Counted from the first letter of the stretch, positions 26,840 to 35,865 are shown. The stretch is DNA of 64,000 nt from LMUY01 sp965199555 (GCA_965199555.1 CBDASJ010000006.1:860331-924330), one strand, 5' to 3'. Notes: generated from the sequence alone by a model not told the origin. A program made the numbers and translations.

Positions 26840-27553
26840 TCACCAGGGAACGACGTTCCCGTCGCGATCGAGAAAGCGCAGCCCCGGCTTGCCCTGCTCT
26901 GAGAGAAGTACTTTCACGACTTTGGGGATGCTGTCCTCGATCCCAAGCGGCGCGTCTGGGCCGCCGAGATCGGTTCGGACCCAGCCCGGCGCCATCAGCA
27001 CCAAGGCGCGAGGCTCGCCGGCATGACGCGCGGCATAGCTGCGCATGTACATGTTCAGGGCGGCCTTCGTGCCGCGATAGACCTCGTGGCCGCCCTTGTT
27101 GTTGTTGCTGACGCTGCCCTGACCCGACGACATCACACCGATCAGACCATCGTCCTTGACCAGTCCTTGCAATCCCTCGACGACGCGCATCGGGCTGAGC
27201 GCGTTGGTGATGATGACGTGCACGAATTCGTCGGTGGAGATGTCCGTGATTGTTTCTTCCTGGTTCCGATCGGCGGTTCCGGCGTTTGAGAACAGCATGT
27301 CGAAGCGGCGATCCGAAAGACGATCGCGCAATGCCTTGATCTGGTCAGGCCGCGTGATGTCGACGTGCTCGACGGCAAGGCGGTCGGGATGCTCGTCTGC
27401 GAGATCGTGAAGCGCCGTCCGATCGGACCCGCGAACGGTCGCGACGACGTTCCATCCATGCGTCACGAACTCGGCTGCCATGGCCAGGCCGAGACCGCGC
27501 GAAGCGCCGATGAGGAGGATCGCACCAGGGTTTTCGCGTGCGGATGTGGGCAC
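26840..27553 (-). CDS. Short-chain dehydrogenase/reductase (SDR)
   Basis: A 237-aa NAD(P)-dependent oxidoreductase. Cofactor loop LIGASRGLGLAMA (TGxxxGxG-like), NAG motif FSNAGTAD, catalytic YxxxK in VYRGTKAALN and active-site serine in VMSSGQGS. GTG 27553 follows AAAGGA by 6 nt, so the longer frame to 27628 is rejected. It is divergent from a LysR gene that probably controls it together with the amidohydrolase. Confidence 0.9.
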   Translation of the reverse strand: MPTSARENPGAILLIGASRGLGLAMAAEFVTHGWNVVATVRGSDRTALHDLADEHPDRLAVEHVDITRPDQIKALRDRLSDRRFDMLFSNAGTADRNQEETITDISTDEFVHVIITNALSPMRVVEGLQGLVKDDGLIGVMSSGQGSVSNNNKGGHEVYRGTKAALNMYMRSYAARHAGEPRALVLMAPGWVRTDLGGPDAPLGIEDSIPKVVKVLLSEQGKPGLRFLDRDGNVVPW

Positions 27554-27672
27554 TTTAGTTCCTTTCGCTTCTTGTGCTGCCCCGATGTGCGGTCCAGACA
27601 TGAGCCGCGCCAGACGCATGTCCTGCACTGTATTATTGCACGAGACGCTATGGTCTGGCTGGGCGCGGGCCT

Positions 27673-28632
27673 ATGAGAGCGTCCATGAGCGACCTCGACA
27701 TGAACCTGCTCGTCGCGCTGGATGCGCTGTTGATGGAGGGCAGCGTGACAGGCGCGGCGCGTCGCTTAAACCTGAGCGCCTCGGCCATGAGCCGAACACT
27801 GGCGCGCGTTCGAGCCGCGACGGGCGATCCGTTGCTCGTGCGTGCGGGGCGCGGAATGGTCCCCACGCCCCGGGCGGCCGAGCTTCAGGCCCAGGTTCAT
27901 GAGCTTGCGCGTGATGTGCGAGCGGCGCTTTCCCCACGCAACGTCGATCTGGACCTCTCCGGCCTGGAACGCACCTTCACCATCCGAACCAGCGAGGGAT
28001 GGTTGGATCTCTTCTCCGCCGCCGTGGTCACTGCCGTCGCGGCCGTGGCCCCCGGCGTTCGCCTACGCTTCGCACCCAAACCGCAGAAGGAAGCTGGATC
28101 GCTGCGCGAAGGCGCCGTTGACCTCGACATCGGCGTGCTCGGCACAACGGCCCCCGAACTGCGCACCAAGCTGCTTTTCCGCGACAGGTTCGTTGGTGCT
28201 GCTCGGGCCGGCCACCCCTTGCTGACGGGTGACATCACGCCGGAACGCTACGCAGCGTGCCGGCATGTCGCCGCGTCACGCAGGGGAGCCTTTCGCGGAC
28301 CCGTCGACGATGCATTGGAAGAGCTGGGGCTCGGACGCATCGTTGTCGCGGTTGTGCCGGGCTTCCTCGATGCGCTGCGGATCGCTCGGCAGTCCGACTT
28401 GGTGGCGCTCGTCCCGCGATCATGCCTCGCAAGCCTCGACGCGCTTTCCAATTCCGTCAGAAGCTTTAACCTTCCCGTTCTCACGCCCGAGATTGCCGTA
28501 TCTGCGATGTGGCACCCCCGCATGGATGCCGATCCAGCTCATCGGTGGCTCCGCAATGTTGTCGTAGAGGTATGTAGCTCGGCCTCTGACGGCGAGACGA
28601 ATGATGCCAACCAAGATCGGGCGCGGCATTAA
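27673..28632 (+). CDS. LysR family transcriptional regulator
   Basis: A 319-aa (or 315-aa from ATG 27685) regulator. HTH: GSVTGAARRLNLSASAMSRTLARVRAATGDPLLVRAGRGMVPTPRA, then a PBP2 effector domain of the NodD/NahR type. It is divergent from the SDR gene across a 119-bp control region, the classic LysR arrangement. Confidence 0.9.
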   Translation: MRASMSDLDMNLLVALDALLMEGSVTGAARRLNLSASAMSRTLARVRAATGDPLLVRAGRGMVPTPRAAELQAQVHELARDVRAALSPRNVDLDLSGLERTFTIRTSEGWLDLFSAAVVTAVAAVAPGVRLRFAPKPQKEAGSLREGAVDLDIGVLGTTAPELRTKLLFRDRFVGAARAGHPLLTGDITPERYAACRHVAASRRGAFRGPVDDALEELGLGRIVVAVVPGFLDALRIARQSDLVALVPRSCLASLDALSNSVRSFNLPVLTPEIAVSAMWHPRMDADPAHRWLRNVVVEVCSSASDGETNDANQDRARH

Positions 28633-28719
28633 CGATCGGCTGGTGTTTCGGAACGCGCGCCTTATGGCTCGAGTGACCGAAGGTGGGGCGTGAATGGTCG
28701 CGACAAACTCTCGGAGAGA

Positions 28720-30477
28720 TCAGCCGATCCCAAGTCCGCGCTTACGCCCGAAGCTCCAGTCTACACCGCCTCCCGGCAGCACGACGCCGGACACCTGCCG
28801 CCCAAGGTGCTCCTCCAGCGCCGACTTCCATGGCACCAGCTCAAATCCGAGCCCGTTGTCGATCATCGCAAACCGACCCGACGCGAGCTGCACGCGCTGG
28901 CGATAGACGCCCGCGACGTGCTCGCGCTCGGCTGCGCTCTGGCGAGGTAGGCCCGTCTCAGCCGAGAGCTTCCCCGCCGCCGCATCGAGTTCCTGCCGTC
29001 GCAGCGTGTCGAGCAGGTCGCGCGCGAAGACGGTGCGCTTTCCCTGCCGCGTTGCCAGTCCTTCGGCGGCCAAGTGAGCGGTCCGGCGTTCGAGTGCTTC
29101 GCGCACCTCGGCCCCAAAGCCGCTGCCGGCGAGCGGAGAAGGCTCGCGCGCGACCAAGGTACGGTCGAGCCAGGTCGCACCCGGCGAGGTCACTTGCGCC
29201 GCCAGCGGGAGGTCCGAGCGGACGCCGAGGCTCACCCGCCGCTGCCCGTCATTGCCGGTGAACGGCCGAACCTCCACGATCGCGCCGATCGAGGTATCGC
29301 CGGTCGCTTCGAGGGTGCCGAATTGTAGGTGATGCGCGCGCCCGTCGACGCCCTCGATCACGACATAAGCCGAGCCCTTCAGCTCGTCGTGCAGACCGCG
29401 ATCGGCAAGGCGTCCCAGAACCGCGGGTGCGTCGTCGCCGTGGATGGCGAAGGCGCCCGTGTCCGGCTCGCGTCCGCCACGGCTGAGCGCCCGGTGCATG
29501 GTGCGGATGACGTCGCCGCGATCGCCCATCGAGCGCAGGGTGGACTCGACATCCGGCCTGAGCGTCCACTGCGCCGGCCCGACCGGGTCGGCCAAGCCGA
29601 GCCGCTCCAGCACTTGGGCGCGACCAATCATCAGCCGGCGCAGTTCCGGGTCGGATGGCGCGACGCCTCCCGGCCGGAGATTCACCACGCCAGCGCCTTC
29701 GTCCGCTACTGCCCGAAGTTTCCGATCAAGTCCCGTCCACCGCTCGGCTCCGACCTCGCGCTCCAAGCCGGATCGGATCGCCCGCTCGGAGCGCGGCCCC
29801 AGCTCCAGCCCGACCAGCTCCTCGGCTCGCGCTCGGAATCCCCGGCTGATGTACTCGCGGCTGATAACAAGGTCCGAACCGTCCTGGTCGACGCCGCGGG
29901 CGAGCACATGGATGTGCGGCTGGTCGGTATTCCAATGGTCGACCGCCACCCAGTCGATCTTGGTCCCGAGGTCGCGCTCGGCGCGGGCCATGAGGTCGCG
30001 GGTGAAAGCGCGCAGGTCCGTCATCTCGGGAGCATCTTCGGGCGAGACGATGAAGCGGAAGTGGTGCCGGTCGCTGTCGCAGCGGTCAGCGAACGCGGGC
30101 ACCTCCGCTGCGTCGCCGCGCGCGTCGAACATGCGCGCGTCCGCCCCGTCACGGGTTACGCCGTCGCGCTGAAGATAGCTCAGGTGCTTGGCGAGCGGGG
30201 CGGAGCGGAACCGCGTGCCGCGCTGGCGCACGACACGCGCCTTGATGACCACCCGGCGCTGAGGCGACCGGAGCGTGAGCGCCGCTGCTGCGGCGCGCCC
30301 GCGCCCGAAGCCGGCGCTCCGGCCAGATGGGCCACGGCCGAGCCCTGGACCCGTATGCCCAGCCTTCCTGGCGGCGCGCATGACCTGACCCACGAAGCTC
30401 TGCGGCCTACCCGCGCCTCGTCCGCCGTCGCGGACCCGTCCTGGCCGAACCCGCAACTCGTCGTCATGGGCGCTCAC
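28720..30477 (-). CDS. Relaxase / mobilisation nuclease (DUF3363 type)
   Basis: A 585-aa VirD2-type relaxase that nicks oriT and pilots the strand. Basic N-terminus (SFVGQVMRAARKAGH), then the relaxase core: HFRFIVSPEDA near residue 137, VDHWNTDQPHIHVLARG with H187/H189 as metal ligands, and REYISRGFRARAEEL. The C-terminal half is DUF3363, ending in GGGVDWSFGRKRGLGI. GTG 30477 is the start. Cargo separates it from traG. Confidence 0.93.
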   Translation of the reverse strand: MSAHDDELRVRPGRVRDGGRGAGRPQSFVGQVMRAARKAGHTGPGLGRGPSGRSAGFGRGRAAAAALTLRSPQRRVVIKARVVRQRGTRFRSAPLAKHLSYLQRDGVTRDGADARMFDARGDAAEVPAFADRCDSDRHHFRFIVSPEDAPEMTDLRAFTRDLMARAERDLGTKIDWVAVDHWNTDQPHIHVLARGVDQDGSDLVISREYISRGFRARAEELVGLELGPRSERAIRSGLEREVGAERWTGLDRKLRAVADEGAGVVNLRPGGVAPSDPELRRLMIGRAQVLERLGLADPVGPAQWTLRPDVESTLRSMGDRGDVIRTMHRALSRGGREPDTGAFAIHGDDAPAVLGRLADRGLHDELKGSAYVVIEGVDGRAHHLQFGTLEATGDTSIGAIVEVRPFTGNDGQRRVSLGVRSDLPLAAQVTSPGATWLDRTLVAREPSPLAGSGFGAEVREALERRTAHLAAEGLATRQGKRTVFARDLLDTLRRQELDAAAGKLSAETGLPRQSAAEREHVAGVYRQRVQLASGRFAMIDNGLGFELVPWKSALEEHLGRQVSGVVLPGGGVDWSFGRKRGLGIG

Positions 30478-30805
30478 GAGGCGCGACTTTCGCCGCGGTG
30501 CCCGAAGCTGACGACTAAATCACTGATACTGCTCGTAGATATGAGACCTGAGCCAGCCGGGAGGTGATGGAAACTGGCAGCCCTGGCATCGCTAAGTCGT
30601 TGATCTGATAAGCGGAGCGCACCACCCGAACACCCAAGGCTGGCAGCCGTTTTATCTCGCCCTCTCTCCCCCGTTGCTTCGTTGACCTTCTTCCCCCTGA
30701 TTTGAGGGCCACACGAGAGCTTGCCGCAGCAGCCGAGAACCTGCCGGGATACGCCACAATCGCCGCGAACCCGATCAGGCGAACTCCCGCACCGTTCTGA
30801 CCTCG
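30478..30805. other. Intergenic region upstream of relaxase; possible oriT, unproven
   Basis: 328 bp without a credible gene, and a natural place for oriT and the relaxase promoter. CTGGCAGCC occurs twice (about 30571 and 30641), and GGCTGGCAGCC is itself a small palindrome. The RP4/Ti nic consensus (ATCCTG) is not present on either strand, so I do not assign a nick site. Confidence 0.35.
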
Positions 30806-31699
30806 TCATCGGCGTGATCCGGCGGCGTCGCGAGCGGGGAACAGCTCATTGCGCGGCGCTTGCGGTGGCGCAGGGACGACGGGCGAAGCGCGGCCCGGTG
30901 CCGGGCGGTCTGCCGTCTGCTCGCCATCTGACGGCGTATCGGACTGCGCGCCGACCGCACCCGGACGGGTCACGAAAATCGCATCGGAGCGTCCAGCAAT
31001 CGACGCGTTGGCTTCGATGACGCGCACAATCCGCGCACGCTCGGTTGCGGTTCGCGCGAGAGCCGCTGTGCTCCCCAGCGACACGAAAATCGGCGCGGCA
31101 AGGGGCGACCGACGCGCGCTCCACCCCGCGAACGTCGGCAAGGGCAGCACGCTGCCGCCTGCTACGGGACCGAGACGCGCCAGATAGGCGACTGTCTCTG
31201 CGGGTAGCGGACGGGCGCGCAGCCGGTAGTCGTCCCAGCGTCCCGGACCTGCATTGTAGGCGACCAGGAAGCCGGGCGTGCCGTAGCGGTCGTAGAGCAG
31301 CCGGAGGTAGGCCGTGCCCGCCAGCACGTTGTCGCGCGGCTTCCACGGGTTGGCGCCCTGGCCGTAGCGAGCCCGCATATCGGCGTAGGTTTCCGGCATG
31401 ACCTGCATGAGACCGATCGCGCCCTTGGGCGACAGCGCCTGCGCGTGTCCGCGGCTCTCAACCGCCATGACCTCGGCGATCCATGGCGCAGGCACGCCGA
31501 ACCGCCGCGACGCCTCGGCGATCAGGTCCTGTAACGTCGGCGTGGGCGTCGACGCGCGTGGGACCGGGACTGGCTCAGGGCCGGCAAGAGCGAGGTCCGG
31601 GGTGAACGCGAGCACGCCAAAGGCGGCGAGCAACGCGACCACCGGGCGGCTTTGCAGCCGTGAAGGCGACCGGAAAGGAGAAGCGGCGCGCACCGTCAC
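30806..31699 (-). CDS. Lytic transglycosylase, conjugation-associated
   Basis: A 297-aa exported muramidase-like enzyme that opens peptidoglycan for the secretion channel. Signal peptide with hydrophobic core VVALLAAFGVLAF, then an SLT domain: VMAVESRGHAQALSPKGAIGLMQVMPETY (catalytic Glu in the ES motif) and YLRLLYDRYGTPGFLVAYNAGPGR. GTG 31699 overlaps the traF stop (GTGA). The C-terminus is a low-complexity tail. Confidence 0.92.
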   Translation of the reverse strand: MTVRAASPFRSPSRLQSRPVVALLAAFGVLAFTPDLALAGPEPVPVPRASTPTPTLQDLIAEASRRFGVPAPWIAEVMAVESRGHAQALSPKGAIGLMQVMPETYADMRARYGQGANPWKPRDNVLAGTAYLRLLYDRYGTPGFLVAYNAGPGRWDDYRLRARPLPAETVAYLARLGPVAGGSVLPLPTFAGWSARRSPLAAPIFVSLGSTAALARTATERARIVRVIEANASIAGRSDAIFVTRPGAVGAQSDTPSDGEQTADRPAPGRASPVVPAPPQAPRNELFPARDAAGSRR

Positions 31700-32208
31700 C
31701 GCTCCTCGTCGGTCCAGACCGCCTTCGCGCGGCCGACGATGGTCCTGCGGTCCAGCGGCCCGAAGTAGCGCCCGTCCAGCGAGTCCGGCCGATCGGGGTT
31801 GAACAGGAACACCTGATCGTCGGTCAGCACGACGCAGCCCTGCCAGTCCGGCAACGGACGGCCGCGATGGTCGCGCGTCAGCGCGTCCCCGAGCGGCACG
31901 CCATCGACGCTGACGGCCACGCCGGTGCGGCAAACGCGCTGCCCGCCGAGCGCAGCCACCCGCTTGAGTAGCGGCACGCCGCGCGGCAGGTAGCCGCCAT
32001 CCGCCAGGAACCAGACAAGATCGTCGGGCGGGCGCACGACGACGAGGTCGGTGAGCTTAGGGGCCGGTGCCGCCACAACGCGGTAGAGCCCGAGCGGTGC
32101 GCTCGGCGACGCGTTCCAGATCAGCGCGGGGTGCGCCGAAGGCGTCGAGAGCACAACTATGCTCGCGCTGGCAAGCGTGGCGAGCAGCGTTTTCCAGGCA
32201 AGTGTCAT
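31696..32208 (-). CDS. traF: S26 family signal peptidase TraF
   Basis: A 170-aa membrane-anchored serine peptidase that matures or cyclises the TrbC pilin in RP4-like systems. N-terminal helix (TLLATLASASIVVLS), SAPLGLYRVV with the catalytic serine, and LLKRVAALGGQRVCR with the catalytic lysine. ATG 32208 overlaps the DUF2840 stop. Confidence 0.9.
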   Translation of the reverse strand: MTLAWKTLLATLASASIVVLSTPSAHPALIWNASPSAPLGLYRVVAAPAPKLTDLVVVRPPDDLVWFLADGGYLPRGVPLLKRVAALGGQRVCRTGVAVSVDGVPLGDALTRDHRGRPLPDWQGCVVLTDDQVFLFNPDRPDSLDGRYFGPLDRRTIVGRAKAVWTDEER

Positions 32209-32669
32209 GCAGCAATTCTCCTGCGCAGGAGCCAGGCGGAATGGCGCTCGCGTGTGTAAGCGCGCGGCATCTCGCCGGCGGTGATGCGGTTGTGTACGTG
32301 CCGCCAATGGTCCGGGCAGGCGTCCTCGGCAGCGAGATCGAGCGCCTCGACCTGGTCGATGGCGGCGAGCACTTGGCTGACCTTCGGCCAGCCCGAGATG
32401 CGCAGCAGGATCTCCGCGCCGGGCGTCACGAAAGGGACGGTCGAGAGCGGCTCGCCCGCCGAGACGGCGCGAAGCACATCGACGCGGCTGACCACGGTGC
32501 CGTATTCGTTCGACGCCCAGCGGACGAATGCGAACACGCTGCCGGGCGCGAAGGCGAGCACGCGGCGGCGGCGGTCGAGGATGCGCTCCTGGCGCTCCCG
32601 GCCGAACCGCACCCAGCGCTCCACCTTGCCTTCGAGGTGCATCAGCTCGACCTCGGTGAGCGCGCTCAC
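32205..32669 (-). CDS. DUF2840 family protein
   Basis: A 154-aa basic protein of the DUF2840 family (RFGRERQERILDRRRRVLAFAPGSVFAFVRWASNEYGTV). It is found between the RHH/ParA genes and traF in this ICE class; role unknown. GTG 32669 overlaps the preceding stop (GTGA). Confidence 0.85.
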   Translation of the reverse strand: MSALTEVELMHLEGKVERWVRFGRERQERILDRRRRVLAFAPGSVFAFVRWASNEYGTVVSRVDVLRAVSAGEPLSTVPFVTPGAEILLRISGWPKVSQVLAAIDQVEALDLAAEDACPDHWRHVHNRITAGEMPRAYTRERHSAWLLRRRIAA

Positions 32670-32920
32670 GGCACGTCTTCCGCGCTGTTGTCGGTGCCGC
32701 CGAACTCGCGTTCGAGCAGCGTGCGCACCATGTCGGCGACGGTGATCCCGCGCTCGAAGGCGGTGATCTTGATCCGGCCGCGCAGCACGGGCGTGATGTC
32801 GATCGTCAGTCGCGCAGTGTAGGCGTCCTTCGGGCCGGAGCGCGGCTCCGGCGCGCGGACCCATGCGTCGGCCGCGCTCGGGCGCGCTGCGAAGGGCGGA
32901 GCAGGAGCGCGCCGGGTCAC
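32666..32920 (-). CDS. Ribbon-helix-helix protein downstream of ParA
   Basis: An 84-aa protein. A disordered N-terminus is followed by YTARLTIDITPVLRGRIKITAFERGITVADMVRTLLEREF, an RHH fold. Its coupling to parA (4-nt overlap) suggests the small centromere-binding partner of a ParA/ParG-like partition pair, separate from the large ParB at 44658. Confidence 0.7.
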   Translation of the reverse strand: MTRRAPAPPFAARPSAADAWVRAPEPRSGPKDAYTARLTIDITPVLRGRIKITAFERGITVADMVRTLLEREFGGTDNSAEDVP

Positions 32921-33555
32921 GGCGTCAGGCTCTCGATCTCAGCCGCCAGCGCGGCGATCTCGGCGGCGGCCAAGCATCCCGGATCGAGCTCGTCGGCGAG
33001 CCGCCCGGTGCGCGCCGCGTCGGCGAAGATCACACGCTGGCCAACGCGAGTGGCGAGCACCGGCGGGTCGTGATCTGCGAGCGCGTCCGCGGTCTCGCGC
33101 GCGATGACGGTGCGAGCCGCGCAGCGGTTCAGCACCATCCGCGCGGCAAGCTCGGGGCGGAACACGCGCGCTTCGCCCAGCAGCCGTAGCATCTCGGCCG
33201 ACGCCCAGCCATCGAACGGCGAGGGCGTCGCTGGGATCAACACCAGGTCGGCGGCGAGCAGCGCGGACCGCGCGACCCCGGCGACGCGCGGCGCCCCGTC
33301 GACGACGACGTGATCCGCATCCGCCGCGATCGCCGGTAGCTCGCGGTGCAGCGTCTCGCGCGGCAGGCCGATGACGCCGAACAGGCGCGGCAGGCCTTCG
33401 CGGGCGCGCGCCTCCGACCAGTCGAGCGCCGACCCTTGCGGGTCCGCGTCGACCACCACCACGCGCTTCCCCTTACCGGCCCAGCGTCCGGCGAGGTGCA
33501 GCGCCAGCGTCGTCTTCCCTACGCCACCCTTCTGGTTGACGAGCGCGACGATCAT
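32917..33555 (-). CDS. parA: ParA family partition ATPase
   Basis: A 212-aa deviant Walker ATPase. NQKGGVGKTTLALHLA (residues 7-22) is the deviant P-loop and VVVVDADPQGSALDW the Walker A' region. The short length is that of type Ib plasmid ParA. It overlaps repA and the RHH gene by 4 nt on each side, so replication and partition are one operon. Confidence 0.92.
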   Translation of the reverse strand: MIVALVNQKGGVGKTTLALHLAGRWAGKGKRVVVVDADPQGSALDWSEARAREGLPRLFGVIGLPRETLHRELPAIAADADHVVVDGAPRVAGVARSALLAADLVLIPATPSPFDGWASAEMLRLLGEARVFRPELAARMVLNRCAARTVIARETADALADHDPPVLATRVGQRVIFADAARTGRLADELDPGCLAAAEIAALAAEIESLTP

Positions 33556-34679
33556 GGCCGCGGCTCCCGTCCGAGGTTCGGCCGAAGATTGGAATGGGGT
33601 TGTTGGGAGTCAGCGCTCGCGCGCCCGCGCGCGGGGGAGTCACCAATAGAAGAAGAGATGTTAGATTCGTTAGATAAGTTAGGCGGATCGAGCGCGAGCG
33701 GAAGTTGCTGGTTTTGCGTGTGTTTTCGGCCGGCCTGAAAAGCGGCTTGCGCCCGAAGTCCCGATAGTGCTGCGCCCGAAGTCCCGATATCCGTGCGCCC
33801 GAAGTCCCGATATGGCGAGAACTCATCAACAGCGCCGTCCACAGACTTATCCACAGGCCGGATCGCGATCAGCTCGCGAGCGCTGCCGTCGGCCTCGACG
33901 ACGCGGCTCAGCTCAAGCGCATAGCCGGGCAGCGGCTGACGCGCCGCAATGCGGCGGAGGTCCAGCGCAAAGTCGGAGAGCCGGGCGGTGGACGCGCTCT
34001 TAGCGTGGAGGTGCTTCATGTCGAACGACCAGCCAGCGGGCTGGCGGCCGGCGTGCTTACGCGCGACGCGGTACAGCCAGCGCTCGATCCCGCCGGTCAG
34101 GGCGAAATAGCCGGGGTCGATGGTGAGAACGAGCCGACGATCAAGAACGCCCTGGTAGAACCAGTCGGGGAGCACGAACTCCATGCCCTCGATCCGGCCG
34201 GTGCGGGTCGCGAGTTCCTCCCACTCATTGATCCACGAGAACTGCTGACGTCGCCAATGCTCGCCCTGGCGGATGGTGGTGCGGATGACAGTGGATTGCA
34301 GGCGCGAGAGCGCGCCACGCAGGAGCAGATACTCGCGATTGCCGGTTGCTCGGCCGATAGCGGTCAGGAGCTGGTAAGGCGTGAAGCGGAAAAAACGCGA
34401 CGTCGGCAAACCGCGATCGGCGGCCTCGACGAGTTGCGAGCCTGCCCAGATCAGGACGTCGGCGTCCCAGATGGTCGCCAGCCCATGTTCCGGAACGGCG
34501 TAGACCTGCACTTCCGTAGAGCCGGATATGTAGTGGATGGGGGTCACGCGCTTGGCCTTGGCGAGGGAGAAGAAGGGCCGCTCCATCAGGTCGCGTTGGT
34601 CGCGCGGAGCGACGGGACCGGAGAGCGCCTCGAAGACGTCGAGCGAGGCGCGCTCGCTGGCTGGCGGGAAGCGACGCAC
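33552..34679 (-). CDS. repA: Replication initiator protein A (RPA family)
   Basis: A 375-aa initiator of the RPA (PF10134-like) family. It contains RPFFSLAKAKRVTPIHY, IWDADVLIWAGSQL, RFFRFTPYQLLTAIGRATGNREY and the WFYQGVLDRRLVLTID region (residues about 32-190), a winged-helix initiator. The last 100 codons are low complexity and carry three 23-bp-spaced DNA repeats, a DnaA box and AT-rich 9-mers, so the origin appears to lie inside the gene. Its presence implies the element replicates autonomously after excision. Confidence 0.9.
   Translation of the reverse strand: MRRFPPASERASLDVFEALSGPVAPRDQRDLMERPFFSLAKAKRVTPIHYISGSTEVQVYAVPEHGLATIWDADVLIWAGSQLVEAADRGLPTSRFFRFTPYQLLTAIGRATGNREYLLLRGALSRLQSTVIRTTIRQGEHWRRQQFSWINEWEELATRTGRIEGMEFVLPDWFYQGVLDRRLVLTIDPGYFALTGGIERWLYRVARKHAGRQPAGWSFDMKHLHAKSASTARLSDFALDLRRIAARQPLPGYALELSRVVEADGSARELIAIRPVDKSVDGAVDEFSPYRDFGRTDIGTSGAALSGLRAQAAFQAGRKHTQNQQLPLALDPPNLSNESNISSSIGDSPARGRASADSQQPHSNLRPNLGREPRP
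33660..33686. repeat. AT-rich 9-bp repeats, candidate DNA-unwinding element
   Basis: GTTAGA/GTTAGG occurs three times at 9-bp spacing (33660, 33669, 33678), in the most AT-rich stretch of the neighbourhood (about 33649-33682). Next to iterons and a DnaA box this fits an unwinding element. It lies in the 3' coding part of repA. Confidence 0.5.
33748..33812. repeat. Iteron array, three 19-bp repeats at 23-bp period
   Basis: TGCGCCCGAAGTCCCGATA occurs perfectly at 33748-33766, 33771-33789 and 33794-33812. The 23-bp period puts the repeats about two helical turns apart. Because 23 is not a multiple of three, repA reads the same DNA in three frames (YRDFGR, IGTSGA, LSGLRA), so the DNA rather than the protein is conserved. 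These are candidate RepA binding sites of oriV. Confidence 0.75.
33847..33855. promoter_or_regulatory. Consensus DnaA box
   Basis: TTATCCACA is a perfect match to the DnaA-box consensus, 34 bp from the iterons inside repA. With the iterons and AT-rich repeats it completes the usual parts of an iteron-type origin. Confidence 0.65.
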
Positions 34680-34694
34680 GGAGCTGCGACAGCC

Positions 34695-34979
34695 TCAGCG
34701 GCGCTCCTGCCCGGCGTAGCGGGCGAGCGGCGCGTAATGCGGCTTGGCGGGCGACACGCTCTGCCCGGTGTCGTCCGAGGTTGACGCTTTCGAACCCTGG
34801 CTGACCCAGGCCTGCAAATCGTCGACGCGATAGACCACCCGCCCGCCGAGCTTGGAGTAGCGCGGGCCAGTCCCGTAGGTCCGATGCTTCTCCATCGTGC
34901 GGGGCGACAGGCCAAGGAACCGCGCCGCCTCCGGCGTGCGCAGGTAGCGCGGCGGGAAACCGGTGAGTGGATCGGGCAT
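34695..34979 (-). CDS. AlpA/excisionase-like HTH protein
   Basis: A 94-aa MerR-like winged helix: YLRTPEAARFLGLSPRTMEKHRTYGTGPRYSKLGGRVVYRVDDLQAWV (residues 12-60) is a helix-turn-helix of the AlpA/Xis (HTH_17) type. It sits 15 nt upstream of repA, so it may act as excisionase, replication regulator or both. Confidence 0.85.
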   Translation of the reverse strand: MPDPLTGFPPRYLRTPEAARFLGLSPRTMEKHRTYGTGPRYSKLGGRVVYRVDDLQAWVSQGSKASTSDDTGQSVSPAKPHYAPLARYAGQERR

Positions 34980-35090
34980 GGCGTAGCTCCGGTGGTGCGT
35001 GCCCCGTCGCCGGGTGTCGGCGGCGGTCGGTGAGCACCCTGGCGGAGCAGGCTCGGCGGGGTAGATGACGAACTTATCGGCGGGGTGGCG

Positions 35091-35865
35091 TCACCCCCGT
35101 CGCGATCGGTGGTCGCGGCGGGCGGGCCGGAGCAGGTCGAGGTAGCCCCCACGCATGAGGTGAGTGCCGTAGCGCACGAGGCGGATCACCTGGCCCCGCA
35201 GGCTATTGTCGCGGAAGTCGGCGCCCTTCGGCACTCGCTCGCCGAACAGCGCCTCGGCGATGGCGCGGTAATCCGCGCCAGCAAGCGAGCCGTCGAGCGC
35301 ACGCAGCGCCAGCTTCAATCGCCGTCGCCGGTAGGTCGTCAGGCTGGCGGGCGGCGCACGGCGCTGTACGAGCAGACGATACAGCCGCCGTGCGGTCTCG
35401 ATCCGCTCCTCGAACAGATCGTCGAACGGCAGCACGAAAGCCACCGCACCTTCAGGCTGGCTTGGGAGGAGGAGCGCACTGCGGGACGGAGCAAGCGCGA
35501 GCAGTTCGACATAGTCGCCCTCAGCGCCGGACGCGATCAGCGTCGGGGCGGCTGAGGGGAGTGTCGGGGCTGCGAACAGCGCGGCTGGCAGTCGGGTCAG
35601 CAACGCAAGGCGCGGATCGACCCGCGGCAGCCACACGGTGGTTGTCTGGTCGGCTCGGACGCGCGGGTCCGCCGCAAAATCGCAACCCCCAGCGCGTCAG
35701 CGCCGGCGGAGGGTCGTCACCGTCCCGGCTGTCGGGCAGGGTCGCGTAATCGGCGGCGTATTGGTCGTTGCGCCGCAAGAACTCGTGCGCGATCTTCTCG
35801 ACGCCGATCTCGTCCACATAGTCGTAGGCGGGGCCGTTCCGCCAGTCGCCGCCCACCACGGACAT
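35091..35865 (-). pseudogene. DUF6499-DUF2285 regulator, split by a 1-bp frameshift
   Basis: Two frames together make one family protein. The N-terminal part starts at ATG 35865 (GGAGG 8 nt upstream; residues DWRNGPAYDYVDEIGVEKIAHEFLRRN) and runs in frame to RWGLRF. The C-terminal part (35091-35636 frame; VWLPRVDPRLALLTRLP..., LKLALRALDGSLAGADYRAIAEALFG) is DUF2285. The switch is at the A-run 35676-35679: removing one base joins RWGLRF to AADPRVRADQ. Homologues are intact element-encoded transcriptional regulators of about 250 aa. Confidence 0.75.

Noticed and set aside
30478..30805. oriT
   Set aside because: The location is attractive, but no known nic consensus or convincing inverted repeat next to one was found, so it is noted only as a possibility.
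33741..33829. Protein repeat in the RepA C-terminus
   Set aside because: The three repeats translate to three different peptides, so the repeat is at the DNA level only.
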